Position numbers and translations under genes: made by a program. From JAXLWB01 sp046328715 (GTDB lineage Bacteria; Chloroflexota; Anaerolineae; Caldilineales; Caldilineaceae): a stretch of DNA of 64,000 nucleotides. Of this stretch, positions 25,966 through 34,249 are shown piece by piece. The notes under the pieces are model-generated. The model saw only the letters and a list, made by a program, of their open reading frames with translations. It searched no databases and had not been told where the DNA came from. Location: NCBI GenBank assembly GCA_046328715.1, contig JAXLWB010000042.1, forward strand, positions 27,491 to 91,490. Direction: 5' to 3'. Numbering within the stretch: the first letter of the stretch is position 1; every line of letters begins with the position of its first letter.

Positions 25966-27117
25966 ATGGTAATGGCAGCCAAACGAGATTATTATGAAGT
26001 TCTCGGCGTTGAGCGCAGCGCCGATAAAGATACTTTAAAAAAAGCCTTTCGTAAGTTGGCCCAGAAGTATCACCCGGATGTCAACAAAACTCCTGAAGCT
26101 GAATCGCAATTCAAAGAGATCAATGAAGCCTATCAGGTGTTAAATGACGATCAGAAACGAGCCGCTTATGATCGTTATGGTCATGATGGCCTGAAGGGCG
26201 TCGGCGGCATGGGTGGCATGGGCGGTTTTGATGCTGGCGGCTTTGGCGATCTTGGCAGCATCTTCGAAGAGCTTTTCGCAGGGATGGGAGGCATGGGTGG
26301 CATGTCGTCGGGCAATCGCCGTCAGCCCCGGCGCGGTGCCGATCTGCGCGTCGACATCCGACTCAAATTCGACGAAGCAGCCTTTGGAGTCGAGCGCGAG
26401 TTGGAAATTCCGCGCCAGGAAATGTGTGATCGCTGCAATGGCAGCGGTGCCGAACCACCGACCAACCCGATCCCCTGTTCTACCTGTAATGGTACAGGCG
26501 AAGTACGGCGTCGCCAACAGAGCCCATTGTTTGGAACGGTGGTTACCGCTAGCCCTTGCACTACCTGTAACGGCACAGGCGAAGTGATTCCTTCTCCCTG
26601 CAAAAAGTGTAATGGGCAAAAGCGCGTTCGGGTTACGCGCAAACTCAACGTAAAGATCCCGTCCGGCGTTGACAATGATACGCGGATTCGTCTGGCAGGT
26701 GAGGGCGAAGTCGGTAGCATGGGTGGCCCGCCCGGCAATCTCTTTGTCGTGATTGCGGTTGATGCGCATCCGATCTTCAAACGTAACGAGTTTGATCTCT
26801 TATTGGACCTACCTGTCAACATCTCTCAGGCTGCCTTAGGAGCAACCATTAAGATCCCCACCTTAGACGGCAAAGATGAAACATTAGACATTCCGCCAGG
26901 TACACAGACAGGCAGAACTTTTACCAAGCGTAACCTGGGTATTCCTGTGTTACAGCGCAGCGGACGGGGCGACATGCAAATTACTGTGCGCGTGGTCACG
27001 CCGACAAACCTCACAGCAGAACAAAAAGAACTCTTCCAAAAACTGGCCAAGACCTTCGGCGATGAGCCGATTGGCCAAACCCAGCGTGGCTTCTTCGACC
27101 GCATTTTTGGCAGCTAG
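25966..27117 (+). CDS. dnaJ: chaperone DnaJ
   Basis: A 383-residue class A J-protein that stimulates DnaK ATPase and binds unfolded clients. J domain at 5-70 with H-P-D at 36-38, a Gly/Phe/Met-rich stretch at about 75-125, four zinc-finger repeats (C-D-R-C-N-G-S-G, C-S-T-C-N-G-T-G, C-T-T-C-N-G-T-G, C-K-K-C-N-G-Q-K, the last lacking the final Gly) and the C-terminal substrate-binding domains. ATG 25966 or the third codon ATG could start it. dnaK and grpE are not in the window. Confidence 0.95.
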   Translation: MVMAAKRDYYEVLGVERSADKDTLKKAFRKLAQKYHPDVNKTPEAESQFKEINEAYQVLNDDQKRAAYDRYGHDGLKGVGGMGGMGGFDAGGFGDLGSIFEELFAGMGGMGGMSSGNRRQPRRGADLRVDIRLKFDEAAFGVERELEIPRQEMCDRCNGSGAEPPTNPIPCSTCNGTGEVRRRQQSPLFGTVVTASPCTTCNGTGEVIPSPCKKCNGQKRVRVTRKLNVKIPSGVDNDTRIRLAGEGEVGSMGGPPGNLFVVIAVDAHPIFKRNEFDLLLDLPVNISQAALGATIKIPTLDGKDETLDIPPGTQTGRTFTKRNLGIPVLQRSGRGDMQITVRVVTPTNLTAEQKELFQKLAKTFGDEPIGQTQRGFFDRIFGS

Positions 27118-27120
27118 AAA

Positions 27121-27187
27121 TGGGGAGATGTGAAGATAAGGTGATGAGCGAATGTCTCTCCCTATCTTCTCATCTCCTCATGACCCC
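27121..27187. repeat. word hairpin W7 (ggagatgtgaagataagg words)
   Basis: Left arm ggagatgtgaagataaggtg, right arm ctatcttctcatctcctcat. Between dnaJ and prmA; it supports the prmA start at 27198 instead of the in-frame codon at 27120. Confidence 0.75.
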
Positions 27188-27197
27188 ATCGTATATC

Positions 27198-28214
27198 ATG
27201 TCCAACGAAACCATACTCGAAATTTCAATCACCTGTGACGCCGAAGCGGCAGAGGCAGTCAGCGAACTTTTCAACCGCTACAATGGCGGCGACTACGACG
27301 ATGACAACGAAGCGGGCGAGGCGAGCGGTGGCGGTGCCGTGATCGAAATGACAGGTTTCGACGACTTTGAACAGCCCGAGCCAGAACAGTTTCGCTGTAT
27401 CGTCAAAACCTTTATCAAGCCGGGTGAGCGGGGCGAAACGATCCGTAAACAGATCGAAGAAGGGCTCTGGTATCTCAGCCGCATTTACCCGATACCACAG
27501 CCTGAATTCAAAGAAGTAAAGGAAGAAGATTGGGCCAACGCCTGGAAAAAGTACTATAAACCGCTGCGTATCGGCGAACGGATCGTGCTCAAACCCAGTT
27601 GGGAAGAATACAATCCTGAACCCAACGACTTGGTGATCGAACTCGACCCTGGCATGGCATTTGGCACCGGTCTGCATCCGACCACGCGTCTCTGCGTTGC
27701 TGCGCTCGAAGAATATGTGCACCCAGGCGACAGCGTACTTGATCTCGGCACCGGCAGTGGCGTACTTGCTATCGCCGCCGCCAAACTCGGTGCAACTGAT
27801 ATCCTGGCGACAGACATCGACCCCATCGCCGTACGCACCGCAATTGAAAACGTGGAGATCAATGGCTACATGGTGGATAGGGCTGCGAATACTGAATCCG
27901 CAATCCGCAATCCACAATCCACAATTTCCGTCTCCATCCAACAATCTAGCGTGCCCACTGGCGTCGTCGGTCACTTTTGCATCCTCGTCGCCAACATCTT
28001 GGCCGAGGTTCTGACCAACCTGTTCGACTCCAAATACGACAACGTCCCACTTGCCGAGCCGCTAGCCGCCAATGGCGTAATGATCCTCTCCGGCATCCTC
28101 GACGTGAAAGCGCCGATGGTAATCGATGCCGCTAAGCGCCACGGGCTGACGCTGGTCGATCAGAAGCAGGAGACGGATTGGGTGGCGTTAATTTTTAAGC
28201 GATTGGGAGATTAG
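27198..28214 (+). CDS. prmA: ribosomal protein L11 methyltransferase
   Basis: Methylates L11 using S-adenosylmethionine. 338 residues from the ATG at 27198. The class I methyltransferase core has D-L-G-T-G-S-G-V-L-A-I near 179 and V-A-N-I-L-A-E-V-L near 265. Between strands, residues about 229-250 contain a non-family stretch (N-T-E-S-A-I-R-N-P-Q-S-T-I-S) coded by repeat words at 27883-27933, an insertion of about 15 residues compared with the usual spacing. The C-terminus (R-L-G-D) is written in the words of hairpin W8. Confidence 0.92.
   Translation: MSNETILEISITCDAEAAEAVSELFNRYNGGDYDDDNEAGEASGGGAVIEMTGFDDFEQPEPEQFRCIVKTFIKPGERGETIRKQIEEGLWYLSRIYPIPQPEFKEVKEEDWANAWKKYYKPLRIGERIVLKPSWEEYNPEPNDLVIELDPGMAFGTGLHPTTRLCVAALEEYVHPGDSVLDLGTGSGVLAIAAAKLGATDILATDIDPIAVRTAIENVEINGYMVDRAANTESAIRNPQSTISVSIQQSSVPTGVVGHFCILVANILAEVLTNLFDSKYDNVPLAEPLAANGVMILSGILDVKAPMVIDAAKRHGLTLVDQKQETDWVALIFKRLGD
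27883..27933. repeat. word repeat inside prmA (tccgcaatcc words)
   Basis: Iterated aatccgcaatcc / gcaatccac / aatccacaat, in frame. Same words as W3 (12238-12298) and glpA (37500-37551). Confidence 0.75.
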
Positions 28215-28267
28215 GAGATTAAGAGATTGGTAGTTATACAATCTCTTAATCTCCTAATCGCTAATCT
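28200..28267. repeat. word hairpin W8 (gagattaagagattg words)
   Basis: Left arm gggagattaggagattaaga, right arm tctcttaatctcctaatcgc. It contains the prmA stop codon (28212-28214) and ends six bases before the rsmE start at 28273. Confidence 0.8.
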
Positions 28268-28272
28268 TCCTT

Positions 28273-29001
28273 ATGCACCGCTTCTTTCTCACCACGTCGC
28301 CACTCAAACCTCACCAGAGCGTCGATCTTTCACCCCTAGTTCGCCAGTTGTATGATGTTCTGCGCCTACAAGCAGGTGAACAGATCGTACTGCTCGACAA
28401 CAGCGGCGACGAGTTCCTAACCCAAATCGAACAAATTGACCGCAAACGTGCAGTGGGGCTTGTGCTCTCCCAGCAACCATGTCTGGCTGAACCGTCGATT
28501 TATCTCACCCTCTACCAATGCAGCCTCAAAGCCGATAAGTTTGAATGGGTGTTACAAAAATGTACCGAACTCGGCGTCAGTCGTTTTGCCCCTGTGATTA
28601 GTGAGCGCAGCATCGTCCGTCCCGCCGCCGCCCTACTCAAAAAGTATGACCGCTGGCAAGAAATTCTACGCGAAGCCGCCGAACAATGCGGGCGTGGTAA
28701 AATTCCCGAGTTATCAGAACCATTGAGTTTTGAAACGGCGGTTCGAGAGGCAAATGGAACTCGGCTCATTGCTTGGGAAGAAGCCAGACAAGAAGACAAG
28801 AAGACAAGAAGACAAGGAGAAGAGCAGAGCAGCCCGACTTCGCAATTCACGAACCTCCTCATCGGCCCCGAAGGCGGCATCACTCAGGATGAAGCCAACC
28901 TTGCCCAATCCACAGGGTGGCGGGTGGTTTCGCTGGGTAAACGAACTTTGCGGGCGGAGACGGCGGCGGTGGCAGCAGTGGCCCGACTCGTAAGCGACTA
29001 G
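28273..29001 (+). CDS. rsmE: 16S rRNA m3U1498 methyltransferase
   Basis: SPOUT methyltransferase of 242 residues. It has the N-terminal PUA-like part, the middle segment C-T-E-L-G-V-S-R-F near 98 and the trefoil-knot motifs L-L-I-G-P-E-G-G-I-T (about 193) and S-L-G-K-R-T-L-R-A-E-T-A (about 217). Between E-E-A and L-L-I-G-P the linker reads R-Q-E-D-K-K-T-R-R-Q-G-E-E-Q, coded by repeated agacaag words. Start ATG at 28273; the pair prmA-rsmE is common in bacteria. Confidence 0.92.
   Translation: MHRFFLTTSPLKPHQSVDLSPLVRQLYDVLRLQAGEQIVLLDNSGDEFLTQIEQIDRKRAVGLVLSQQPCLAEPSIYLTLYQCSLKADKFEWVLQKCTELGVSRFAPVISERSIVRPAAALLKKYDRWQEILREAAEQCGRGKIPELSEPLSFETAVREANGTRLIAWEEARQEDKKTRRQGEEQSSPTSQFTNLLIGPEGGITQDEANLAQSTGWRVVSLGKRTLRAETAAVAAVARLVSD
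28786..28833. repeat. word repeat inside rsmE (agacaag words)
   Basis: Tandem agacaag/aagacaag units, coding a charged linker before the SPOUT knot. The same word is used in glpA at 37410-37446 and between genes at 45897-46096 and 56559-56636. Confidence 0.75.
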
Positions 29002-29040
29002 GAAGCCTGCTTTTGTAACCCAGATCACAGCTTAGAAGGT

Positions 29041-29090
29041 TTGCTAGTACGATACTATCGTTATATAATTCCACTATAAAAAATATAGTG
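29041..29090 (+). promoter_or_regulatory. thioredoxin reductase promoter with palindrome
   Basis: -35 TTGCTA (29041-29046), 17-bp spacer, -10 TATAAT (29064-29069). A 19-bp palindrome CACTATA-AAAAA-TATAGTG at 29072-29090 covers the expected transcription start. Shine-Dalgarno GAGGAG lies 8 bases before the ATG at 29112. Confidence 0.6.
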
Positions 29091-29111
29091 CAAATGAATG
29101 AGGAGACTCTT

Positions 29112-30164
29112 ATGAGCACCACAAATGGACATGTCAACGGCGCTTCAGCCAATGGCGCGGGACACGATTCCAAGACTGAACAAGTGATTATTGTCGGTAG
29201 TGGACCGGCAGGCTGGACGGCAGGCTTATATGCAGCACGGGCGAACCTCAACCCGTTATTGATCACTGGCAACGAATATGGCGGTCAGGTGAGCATTACC
29301 TATGATATTGAAAATTATCCAGGCTTCCCAGAGAGCTTGAGTGGCCCAGAATTGGTGGAGAAGTTTAAGGCCCAAGCGGAAAAGTTTGGCACACGGGTCG
29401 AATTCGACTATGTAAACGAGTTGGTCGTGGATCGCTATCCCTTTTTGGTACGCACGGCCAATGGTCAGGAGTACGCCACGCAGTCGATTATCTTGGCGAC
29501 TGGCGCGCGACCACGCTATCTCGAAATCCCCGGCGAGCAGGAGTTGGCGGGCAAGGGTGTCAGCTATTGTGCCACCTGTGATGGCTTCTTCTTCCGTGGC
29601 AAAGATGTACTTGTGATCGGCGGCGGCGACAGTGCCTGTGAGGAGGCGCTCTTCCTGACCCGCTATGCCACCCGTGTACGCATGCTCCACCGCCGCGACT
29701 CGTTCCGCGCCAGCAAGATTCTGCAAGAACGCGTCTTCAACGAGCCAAAGATCGAGGTGATTTGGAACACGGTTCTCACCGAGATTAACGGCAGCGAGGG
29801 CAAGGTTACCAGTGTCAAGACACAAAATACAGTGACAGGCGAACAGGGCGAATTGCAGACCGACGGCGTCTTCATCTTCGTGGGGCACCTGCCCAACAAT
29901 CAACTGCTGCAAGGCAAGTTTGAATTGGACGAAGATGGTCACCTGATTGCCGACCGCAAGATGCGCACCAACATTCCAGGCGTCTTTGCTGGCGGTGAGA
30001 TCATGGACAAGGTCTTCAAGCAAGTGGCAACCAGCGTCGGTCAAGGCTGTGCCGCTGCCATCCAGGCGACACGCTTCCTGGAAGACATTCATGCTGGCAC
30101 CAAGGTTGATGTCACGCAGGATCCGCGGGAGTTTGAACGACCGCAGACGAAGGTTTATGCATGA
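29112..30164 (+). CDS. trxB: thioredoxin reductase
   Basis: FAD-dependent reductase of about 350 residues that passes electrons from NADPH to thioredoxin. FAD motif V-G-S-G-P-A-G-W-T-A near residue 28, redox pair C-A-T-C, NADPH motif I-G-G-G-D-S-A-C-E-E, and C-terminal F-A-G-G-E-I-M-D (usually F-A-A-G-D). The ATG at 29112 is chosen for its Shine-Dalgarno; the N-terminus has an additional Gly/Asn/Ser-rich tail of about 20 residues. It stands alone. Confidence 0.9.
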   Translation: MSTTNGHVNGASANGAGHDSKTEQVIIVGSGPAGWTAGLYAARANLNPLLITGNEYGGQVSITYDIENYPGFPESLSGPELVEKFKAQAEKFGTRVEFDYVNELVVDRYPFLVRTANGQEYATQSIILATGARPRYLEIPGEQELAGKGVSYCATCDGFFFRGKDVLVIGGGDSACEEALFLTRYATRVRMLHRRDSFRASKILQERVFNEPKIEVIWNTVLTEINGSEGKVTSVKTQNTVTGEQGELQTDGVFIFVGHLPNNQLLQGKFELDEDGHLIADRKMRTNIPGVFAGGEIMDKVFKQVATSVGQGCAAAIQATRFLEDIHAGTKVDVTQDPREFERPQTKVYA

Positions 30165-30345
30165 CAAGATGACAGGATGATACTGCTGGCGAAATCCAAG
30201 CCCGATTAAAATCGGCTGCTGACGCCGAGAAGTCGCCTCAGCGACTAAGAAATACACAGTGCCTGAAGGCACTTCTCGGTGTCAGTAGGGGAATTGATTC
30301 CCTTTTTTGAATTCGCCAGCAGTATCACAGGATGACAAAATGAGA
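30162..30345. repeat. word hairpin W17 interrupted by an inserted element
   Basis: Words atgacaagatgacaggatg on the left and cacaggatgac...cattcatcttg-like on the right, separated by the inverted-repeat element at 30180-30325. Between trxB and the metallo-hydrolase gene (convergent). Confidence 0.6.
30180..30325. mobile_element. 146-bp inverted-repeat element (MITE-like), copy 1
   Basis: Perfect 14-bp terminal inverted repeats ATACTGCTGGCGAA (30180-30193) and TTCGCCAGCAGTAT (30312-30325). Inside are nested hairpins: CCGATTAAAATCGG, agtcgcctcagcgact, agtgcctgaaggcact and gccgagaag/cttctcgg. Flanked by the direct repeat ACAGGATGA (30172-30180 and 30327-30335). A degenerate relative is at 63660-63728. 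No coding capacity. Confidence 0.65.
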
Positions 30346-30346
30346 T

Positions 30347-31228
30347 TCATCTTGCCACCTCTTCAATTATCTCCGGCTTCACCTCTACCCCAGCTTTACC
30401 TTCCACCAAGCGAGCTGTTACAACAACGGCATCATGCTGAAAGACCATCAACGCATTTCTTTGTAGAATTTCCTGGCGCAGGCGACGCTTGGTTTCGATA
30501 CTGGTCATCGGCAAAATATCAAAGGATGGGACCCAGGCCAATCGATTCATATGGGCGGCCCAATTGCATGAGTCACCGAGAAAGACCAGACTTTCCCCGC
30601 CATCTTCCACCCAGACAATCTGCAAGCCAGCGGTATGTCCAGGCGCAAATTCGGTGCGCACACCATGTGCGATCCGTGTCGGCTGGTCGAGCAGGGTTAA
30701 CTTACTGGCATCGATCAACGGTTGCCAGTTGGCCGAGAAATAGGTAGCCGAGGTTCGCTCGTTGGGATGGTTGGCCTCGTCTAGATCGCCGATTTGACCG
30801 TAATAGTGAGCATTTGGATAGGTGGCGATGACCGATCCTGGCGTGTGATCGGGTGTATCCCAGCGCGTCGCTCCACCAGCATGGTCACCGTGGTAGTGGG
30901 TGAGAATGACGATGCCGACATCTGCGGCTTTGAAGCCAAGTTGGGCCATCTGCCGGATGATGCGATCAGTTTCACTGAGCCCCAGACGAGAGCGGACCTT
31001 GGGGTCTAACTTGTCGCCATAGCCAGTATCGACCAGGATCAGCCCACGATTCGATTCGATGAGCAAGGTGCGGGTGTCCGAAGGAATCATATTGTTTTCG
31101 TCGGGTTGGATCACCTTTTGCCAGAGCAGGCGCGGGATCAAACCAAAAAAGCCGCCTCCGTCTGCGAGTGTTTTGCCATCGCTCAAAATGTGACAGCGGA
31201 TCGAGCCGACGTTGAAAGAATAGGGCAT
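30347..31228 (-). CDS. metallo-beta-lactamase-fold hydrolase
   Basis: A 293-residue MBL-fold protein with the zinc motif T-H-Y-H-G-D-H-A-G-G (residues about 109-118), a further H in F-A-P-G-H-T-A-G, D in F-L-G-D-S-C and H in F-Q-H-D. These are the five zinc-ligand regions of MBL hydrolases; quorum-quenching lactonases, glyoxalases and similar enzymes share them, so the substrate is open. No signal peptide. It ends a minus-strand group with the alpha/beta hydrolase, HAD and phosphatase genes. Confidence 0.85.
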   Translation of the reverse strand: MPYSFNVGSIRCHILSDGKTLADGGGFFGLIPRLLWQKVIQPDENNMIPSDTRTLLIESNRGLILVDTGYGDKLDPKVRSRLGLSETDRIIRQMAQLGFKAADVGIVILTHYHGDHAGGATRWDTPDHTPGSVIATYPNAHYYGQIGDLDEANHPNERTSATYFSANWQPLIDASKLTLLDQPTRIAHGVRTEFAPGHTAGLQIVWVEDGGESLVFLGDSCNWAAHMNRLAWVPSFDILPMTSIETKRRLRQEILQRNALMVFQHDAVVVTARLVEGKAGVEVKPEIIEEVAR

Positions 31229-31251
31229 AAAGAAATTGCTTTCATTACCAT

Positions 31252-31310
31252 GAGTAGAGACTGGAGAGTAGAGATTACATGCACAATCTCATCTCTACTC
31301 TCCAGTCTCC
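31252..31310. repeat. word hairpin W9 (gagtagagactgg words)
   Basis: Left arm gagtagagactggagagtag, right arm ctactctccagtctcc. It holds the stop codon and last residues (E-T-G-E) of the alpha/beta hydrolase. Confidence 0.8.
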
Positions 31311-32065
31311 AAAAACTTCAACACAACCTGGTTAAAACTTTCAGGCGCTTCCATGTTCGAGAGGTGACCCACATTGGGTAGAACCACTTTTCGTCCATTC
31401 GGTACTTTGCTGCTCAAGCTGTCGGCGATCTGTTGAAAATCAATCAGATCCTCTTCGCCCACAATGGTCAGCGTCGGGCAGGTGATCTCGTGCAGTCGTT
31501 CGATTGCATAAGGCTTGAGAGAACGGACTGGGTCCCGGTTGAAGAAGTGCCAACCAGAATAGTCGGCCACCATTTGAGCCGCAGCCGCTTTGACCGATGC
31601 CTGACGAAATGGCGCAACAAAGAGCGGATGAGCCAGCCAGGCGGCCTTTCCCGCCTCCAGTCCATCACGCTTTGCACAGTCCCAAACTGCTTGATCGGCG
31701 CTGCGTTGACTATCAGACCAGCGATGGCCATCTAGCACACTGTCTACCGCAACCAGGTGGTTCACTCGTCCAGGATGGGCCAAAGTGAAATTGATAGCCA
31801 CCCCTCCACCGCGTGACAGTCCAATCAATGCCGCCGACTCAATCTGCAAGTGATCCATCAGTGTCAACAAATCATCGACGTGGGAATATTCTCCATCCGG
31901 CAGCGGAGAACGCCCAAAGCCACGTAGGTCATAGAGCAGTACACTATGGTGTGCGGCAAAGGCATCGAGCTGTGGCTGCCACATACGTCGATCCAGGCTG
32001 AAACCATGAAGGAAGACCAGCACAGGACCTGTGCCATAACGTTCGTGATAGAGCAGGTCGCCCAT
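31295..32065 (-). CDS. alpha/beta hydrolase
   Basis: A 256-residue alpha/beta-fold hydrolase. Oxyanion H-G-F-S near 20, nucleophile elbow G-L-S-R-G-G with Ser near 94, acid in G-E-E-D-L-I-D (about 220) and His in V-G-H-L-S-N-M-E. Related to esterases or lactonases of the 3-oxoadipate enol-lactonase type; the substrate is unknown. Its ATG directly abuts the HAD gene's stop (32066-32068). Confidence 0.85.
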   Translation of the reverse strand: MGDLLYHERYGTGPVLVFLHGFSLDRRMWQPQLDAFAAHHSVLLYDLRGFGRSPLPDGEYSHVDDLLTLMDHLQIESAALIGLSRGGGVAINFTLAHPGRVNHLVAVDSVLDGHRWSDSQRSADQAVWDCAKRDGLEAGKAAWLAHPLFVAPFRQASVKAAAAQMVADYSGWHFFNRDPVRSLKPYAIERLHEITCPTLTIVGEEDLIDFQQIADSLSSKVPNGRKVVLPNVGHLSNMEAPESFNQVVLKFLETGE

Positions 32066-32821
32066 TCATGCACCTACCTTCATTTCTCGAATCGAGCCAA
32101 GTACGAGATCCGCCATCGGTTCCAACTTCTCACGCCCCATCATACCCGTGAGTACGGCAACCCGCAGACCAACATTGGCACGGCGACCGGTTTCCATGTC
32201 GGTGGTGGAATCGCCGACAAAGACAGTGCGTTCGGGGGGAACCTTGTACTGTTCACAAGCAGCCCAAACAGCTTGCGGCAACGGCTTGGCAGGATAACCA
32301 CTATCGGCACAGGCCAAAAAGCCAACCTGATGACGTATCCCCAGCAGATTGAGTGTCGCTTCAGTAGGCCCTAAATCGTCGCTGGTGATCACGCCGATGC
32401 GTATGCCTGCCTTGCGCAAACTGGTGAAAAGACGAGGCAGATCCGCCACCGGTCGCAACATCTCCAGTGTCGGCGGCTCGGCCAGCACAGGGGCGAAGTA
32501 GCGTTCGGCCAGCAATTCGGCGTCGTGCCAGCCATAATCATGTTGAAGCAGGACCGTCGCCACAATCACCACCAGCTTAAAGTTGGCGGCAACCACGATT
32601 GGACTATCCTCAGCAATGGTTTGCGTGATCAGGTTGTAGTGAAAGGTATGATAGAGTGCACTGCGCAAGGCATCATTGCCGCCAATGCCCTGGATCAGGC
32701 GTTCAATCGATTCCACTGTTTTCGCCGCCCAGAAATGTTCAAATTCGAGCAGCGTGCCATCCTTGTCAAAGAGGATCAAATCGGTATCGAATGTGCGTTC
32801 GCCAAAGGTAACCACAGCCAT
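32066..32821 (-). CDS. HAD family hydrolase
   Basis: A 251-residue haloacid-dehalogenase phosphatase. Motif I F-D-K-D-G-T-L-L near residue 18, motif II I-G-V-I-T-S-D-D, and motif III K-P-L-P then G-D-S-T-T-D-M-E. A helical cap lies between motifs I and II, as in phosphoglycolate-phosphatase-like enzymes. Stop at 32066 is followed at once by the hydrolase ATG, and the upstream phosphatase gene ends 3 bases before its start, so the three are likely cotranscribed. Confidence 0.88.
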   Translation of the reverse strand: MAVVTFGERTFDTDLILFDKDGTLLEFEHFWAAKTVESIERLIQGIGGNDALRSALYHTFHYNLITQTIAEDSPIVVAANFKLVVIVATVLLQHDYGWHDAELLAERYFAPVLAEPPTLEMLRPVADLPRLFTSLRKAGIRIGVITSDDLGPTEATLNLLGIRHQVGFLACADSGYPAKPLPQAVWAACEQYKVPPERTVFVGDSTTDMETGRRANVGLRVAVLTGMMGREKLEPMADLVLGSIREMKVGA

Positions 32822-32824
32822 CTT

Positions 32825-33457
32825 CTACTCCAATTCGTCCAGGGCGACCCGAGTATGGTGCGTATCGCCCAATAGATTGACCCACCAGACCCCATTTTCT
32901 TTGGCAATTTCGTGGATGCTCGTGTTAAGGATATGAAAGCGACGCGGCGTCTCCAGCGGAATGCCGAGCAAGTGGCGAAAGAGCGTGCTGAGAACGGCAC
33001 CATGCGTTACCGCAGCCACACGCTCACCTACGTGACGATCAGCGATCTCATCCAGAAAGTTCAACGTGCGCGTCAACATCTGCTGCGTGCTTTCGCCTTC
33101 GGGAACCACATAGTCGTAATTGCGCTGTTCGAGGCCTTTGACAATCTCAGGATAGTTTTCTCCGGCTTGCGGCCAGGTCAATCCTTCGAGAACTCCCAGG
33201 CTCTTTTCTCGCAAGCGTATGTCGGCAATGACTGTGTGATGCGTGAGATGGGCAATCTCCTGGGCTGTGCTCATCGCCCGCCCTAGGTCGCTGCTGTAAA
33301 GATGATGGAAGTGATCGCTTTTCATGCGACGGGCAAGCCCTTTTGCCTGCTTGACACCCGCAGCCGTCAGGACAGAATCATGCTGTCCCTGCAACCGTCC
33401 AGCGACATTCCATTCGGTCTCGCCGTGACGGATTAAGATAATTTCGGTTTTGGACAT
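32825..33457 (-). CDS. histidine phosphatase family protein
   Basis: A 210-residue branch-1 histidine phosphatase (phosphoglycerate-mutase-like). The catalytic R-H-G-E-T-E-W-N (His near 11), S-S-D-L-G-R-A, E near 83-84 in L-R-E-K-S-L-G, and T-H-G-A-V-L-S near 150 are all present. Candidates include alpha-ribazole phosphatase or broad sugar phosphatase. Start ATG at 33457 (M-S-K-T-E); an upstream extension runs into a word hairpin. Confidence 0.9.
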   Translation of the reverse strand: MSKTEIILIRHGETEWNVAGRLQGQHDSVLTAAGVKQAKGLARRMKSDHFHHLYSSDLGRAMSTAQEIAHLTHHTVIADIRLREKSLGVLEGLTWPQAGENYPEIVKGLEQRNYDYVVPEGESTQQMLTRTLNFLDEIADRHVGERVAAVTHGAVLSTLFRHLLGIPLETPRRFHILNTSIHEIAKENGVWWVNLLGDTHHTRVALDELE

Positions 33458-33469
33458 GTTTGTGTGAGT

Positions 33470-33531
33470 TGGGACGGGTGAAGGGTGAGGAATGATCCAA
33501 TCTAGCTCACTCCTCACCCTTCACCCCTCCA
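33470..33531. repeat. word hairpin W10 (ggtgaagggtgagg words)
   Basis: Left arm gacgggtgaagggtgaggaa, right arm ctcctcacccttcacccctc. Between the AlkA-type and phosphatase genes. Confidence 0.8.
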
Positions 33532-33532
33532 A

Positions 33533-34153
33533 TTAACTTCGACTGAGATAATGATGCCACAGAATCCGTGCAGCGACAGATCGGAAGGGGCGCCAGGAGT
33601 CACCAAGGGCGTCCATTTGGGCAACTGTGGGGCGAGTAGGCAGACCTTTGACCTGCTGCACGGCAATTTGCAGCGCCAAATCTCCCGAAGGCCAGACATC
33701 GGGGCGGCAGAGTGCCATCAACAGGTAGATGTTGGCAGTCCAGGCACCAATGCCAGTGAGTGAGGTCAACGCAGCATAGACCTGTTCATCAGGTGAGGTA
33801 TCGAGAAGAGCGAAATCAATTTTTCCATCAAGCACGGCTTGTGCCAGGAGTCGACAATAACGCGTCTTCTGGCGGCTAAACCCGATCAGACGCAGTTGCT
33901 CATCCGATAAGGCGAGGAAGTTTAGAGGAGTCAGCGGGTTTGTGGCCAGAAGCAGCCGGTCAAAGGCGGCCTTGGCCGAGGCCAGCGAAACTTGCTGTTC
34001 CAGAATGATATAAACCAGCGTAGGAAAGCCAGTCGGCCGCGCCCAGAGCGGTGGATGACCAAAGCGCGCCACCACTTGGGCCAGGTCAGCATCTTGCGCA
34101 ACCAGAAGTTTGACAGCATCGGGTAGGGTTTGTTCGGTGAGTGGGAAGGACAT
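33533..34153 (-). CDS. DNA-3-methyladenine glycosylase II-like (AlkA type)
   Basis: A 206-residue HhH-GPD base-excision enzyme. The helix-hairpin-helix reads L-T-G-I-G-A-W-T-A-N (about residue 135) and the catalytic Asp is in P-S-G-D-L-A-L (about 158). Q-Q-V-S-L-A-S-A near 55 is typical of the AlkA branch. It removes alkylated purines in the family. Shorter than E. coli AlkA (282) because the N-terminal TBP-like domain is missing. First gene of the hydrolase group. Confidence 0.88.
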   Translation of the reverse strand: MSFPLTEQTLPDAVKLLVAQDADLAQVVARFGHPPLWARPTGFPTLVYIILEQQVSLASAKAAFDRLLLATNPLTPLNFLALSDEQLRLIGFSRQKTRYCRLLAQAVLDGKIDFALLDTSPDEQVYAALTSLTGIGAWTANIYLLMALCRPDVWPSGDLALQIAVQQVKGLPTRPTVAQMDALGDSWRPFRSVAARILWHHYLSRS

Positions 34154-34163
34154 GGTGGGTATC

Positions 34164-34244
34164 GGGCGATTGGAGATTGGAGATTAAGAGATTGCATAGC
34201 GACAACGATCAATCTCCCCAATCACTTAATCGCTCAATCTCTAC
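34164..34244. repeat. word hairpin W11 (gattggagattaagag words)
   Basis: Left arm gcgattggagattggagatt, right arm aatctcccc, aatcacttaatcgc, tcaatctc. Between AlkA-type gene and the PhnD-type pseudogene. Confidence 0.75.
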
Positions 34245-34249
34245 TTCTT

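Noticed and set aside
26140..26822. Long minus-strand frames over dnaJ
   Set aside because: Shadows of the Gly-rich and zinc-finger region of dnaJ with no recognisable protein features.
29256..30272. A 338-codon minus-strand frame over trxB
   Set aside because: Antisense of a conserved gene with high GC third positions; no start signal or family resemblance.
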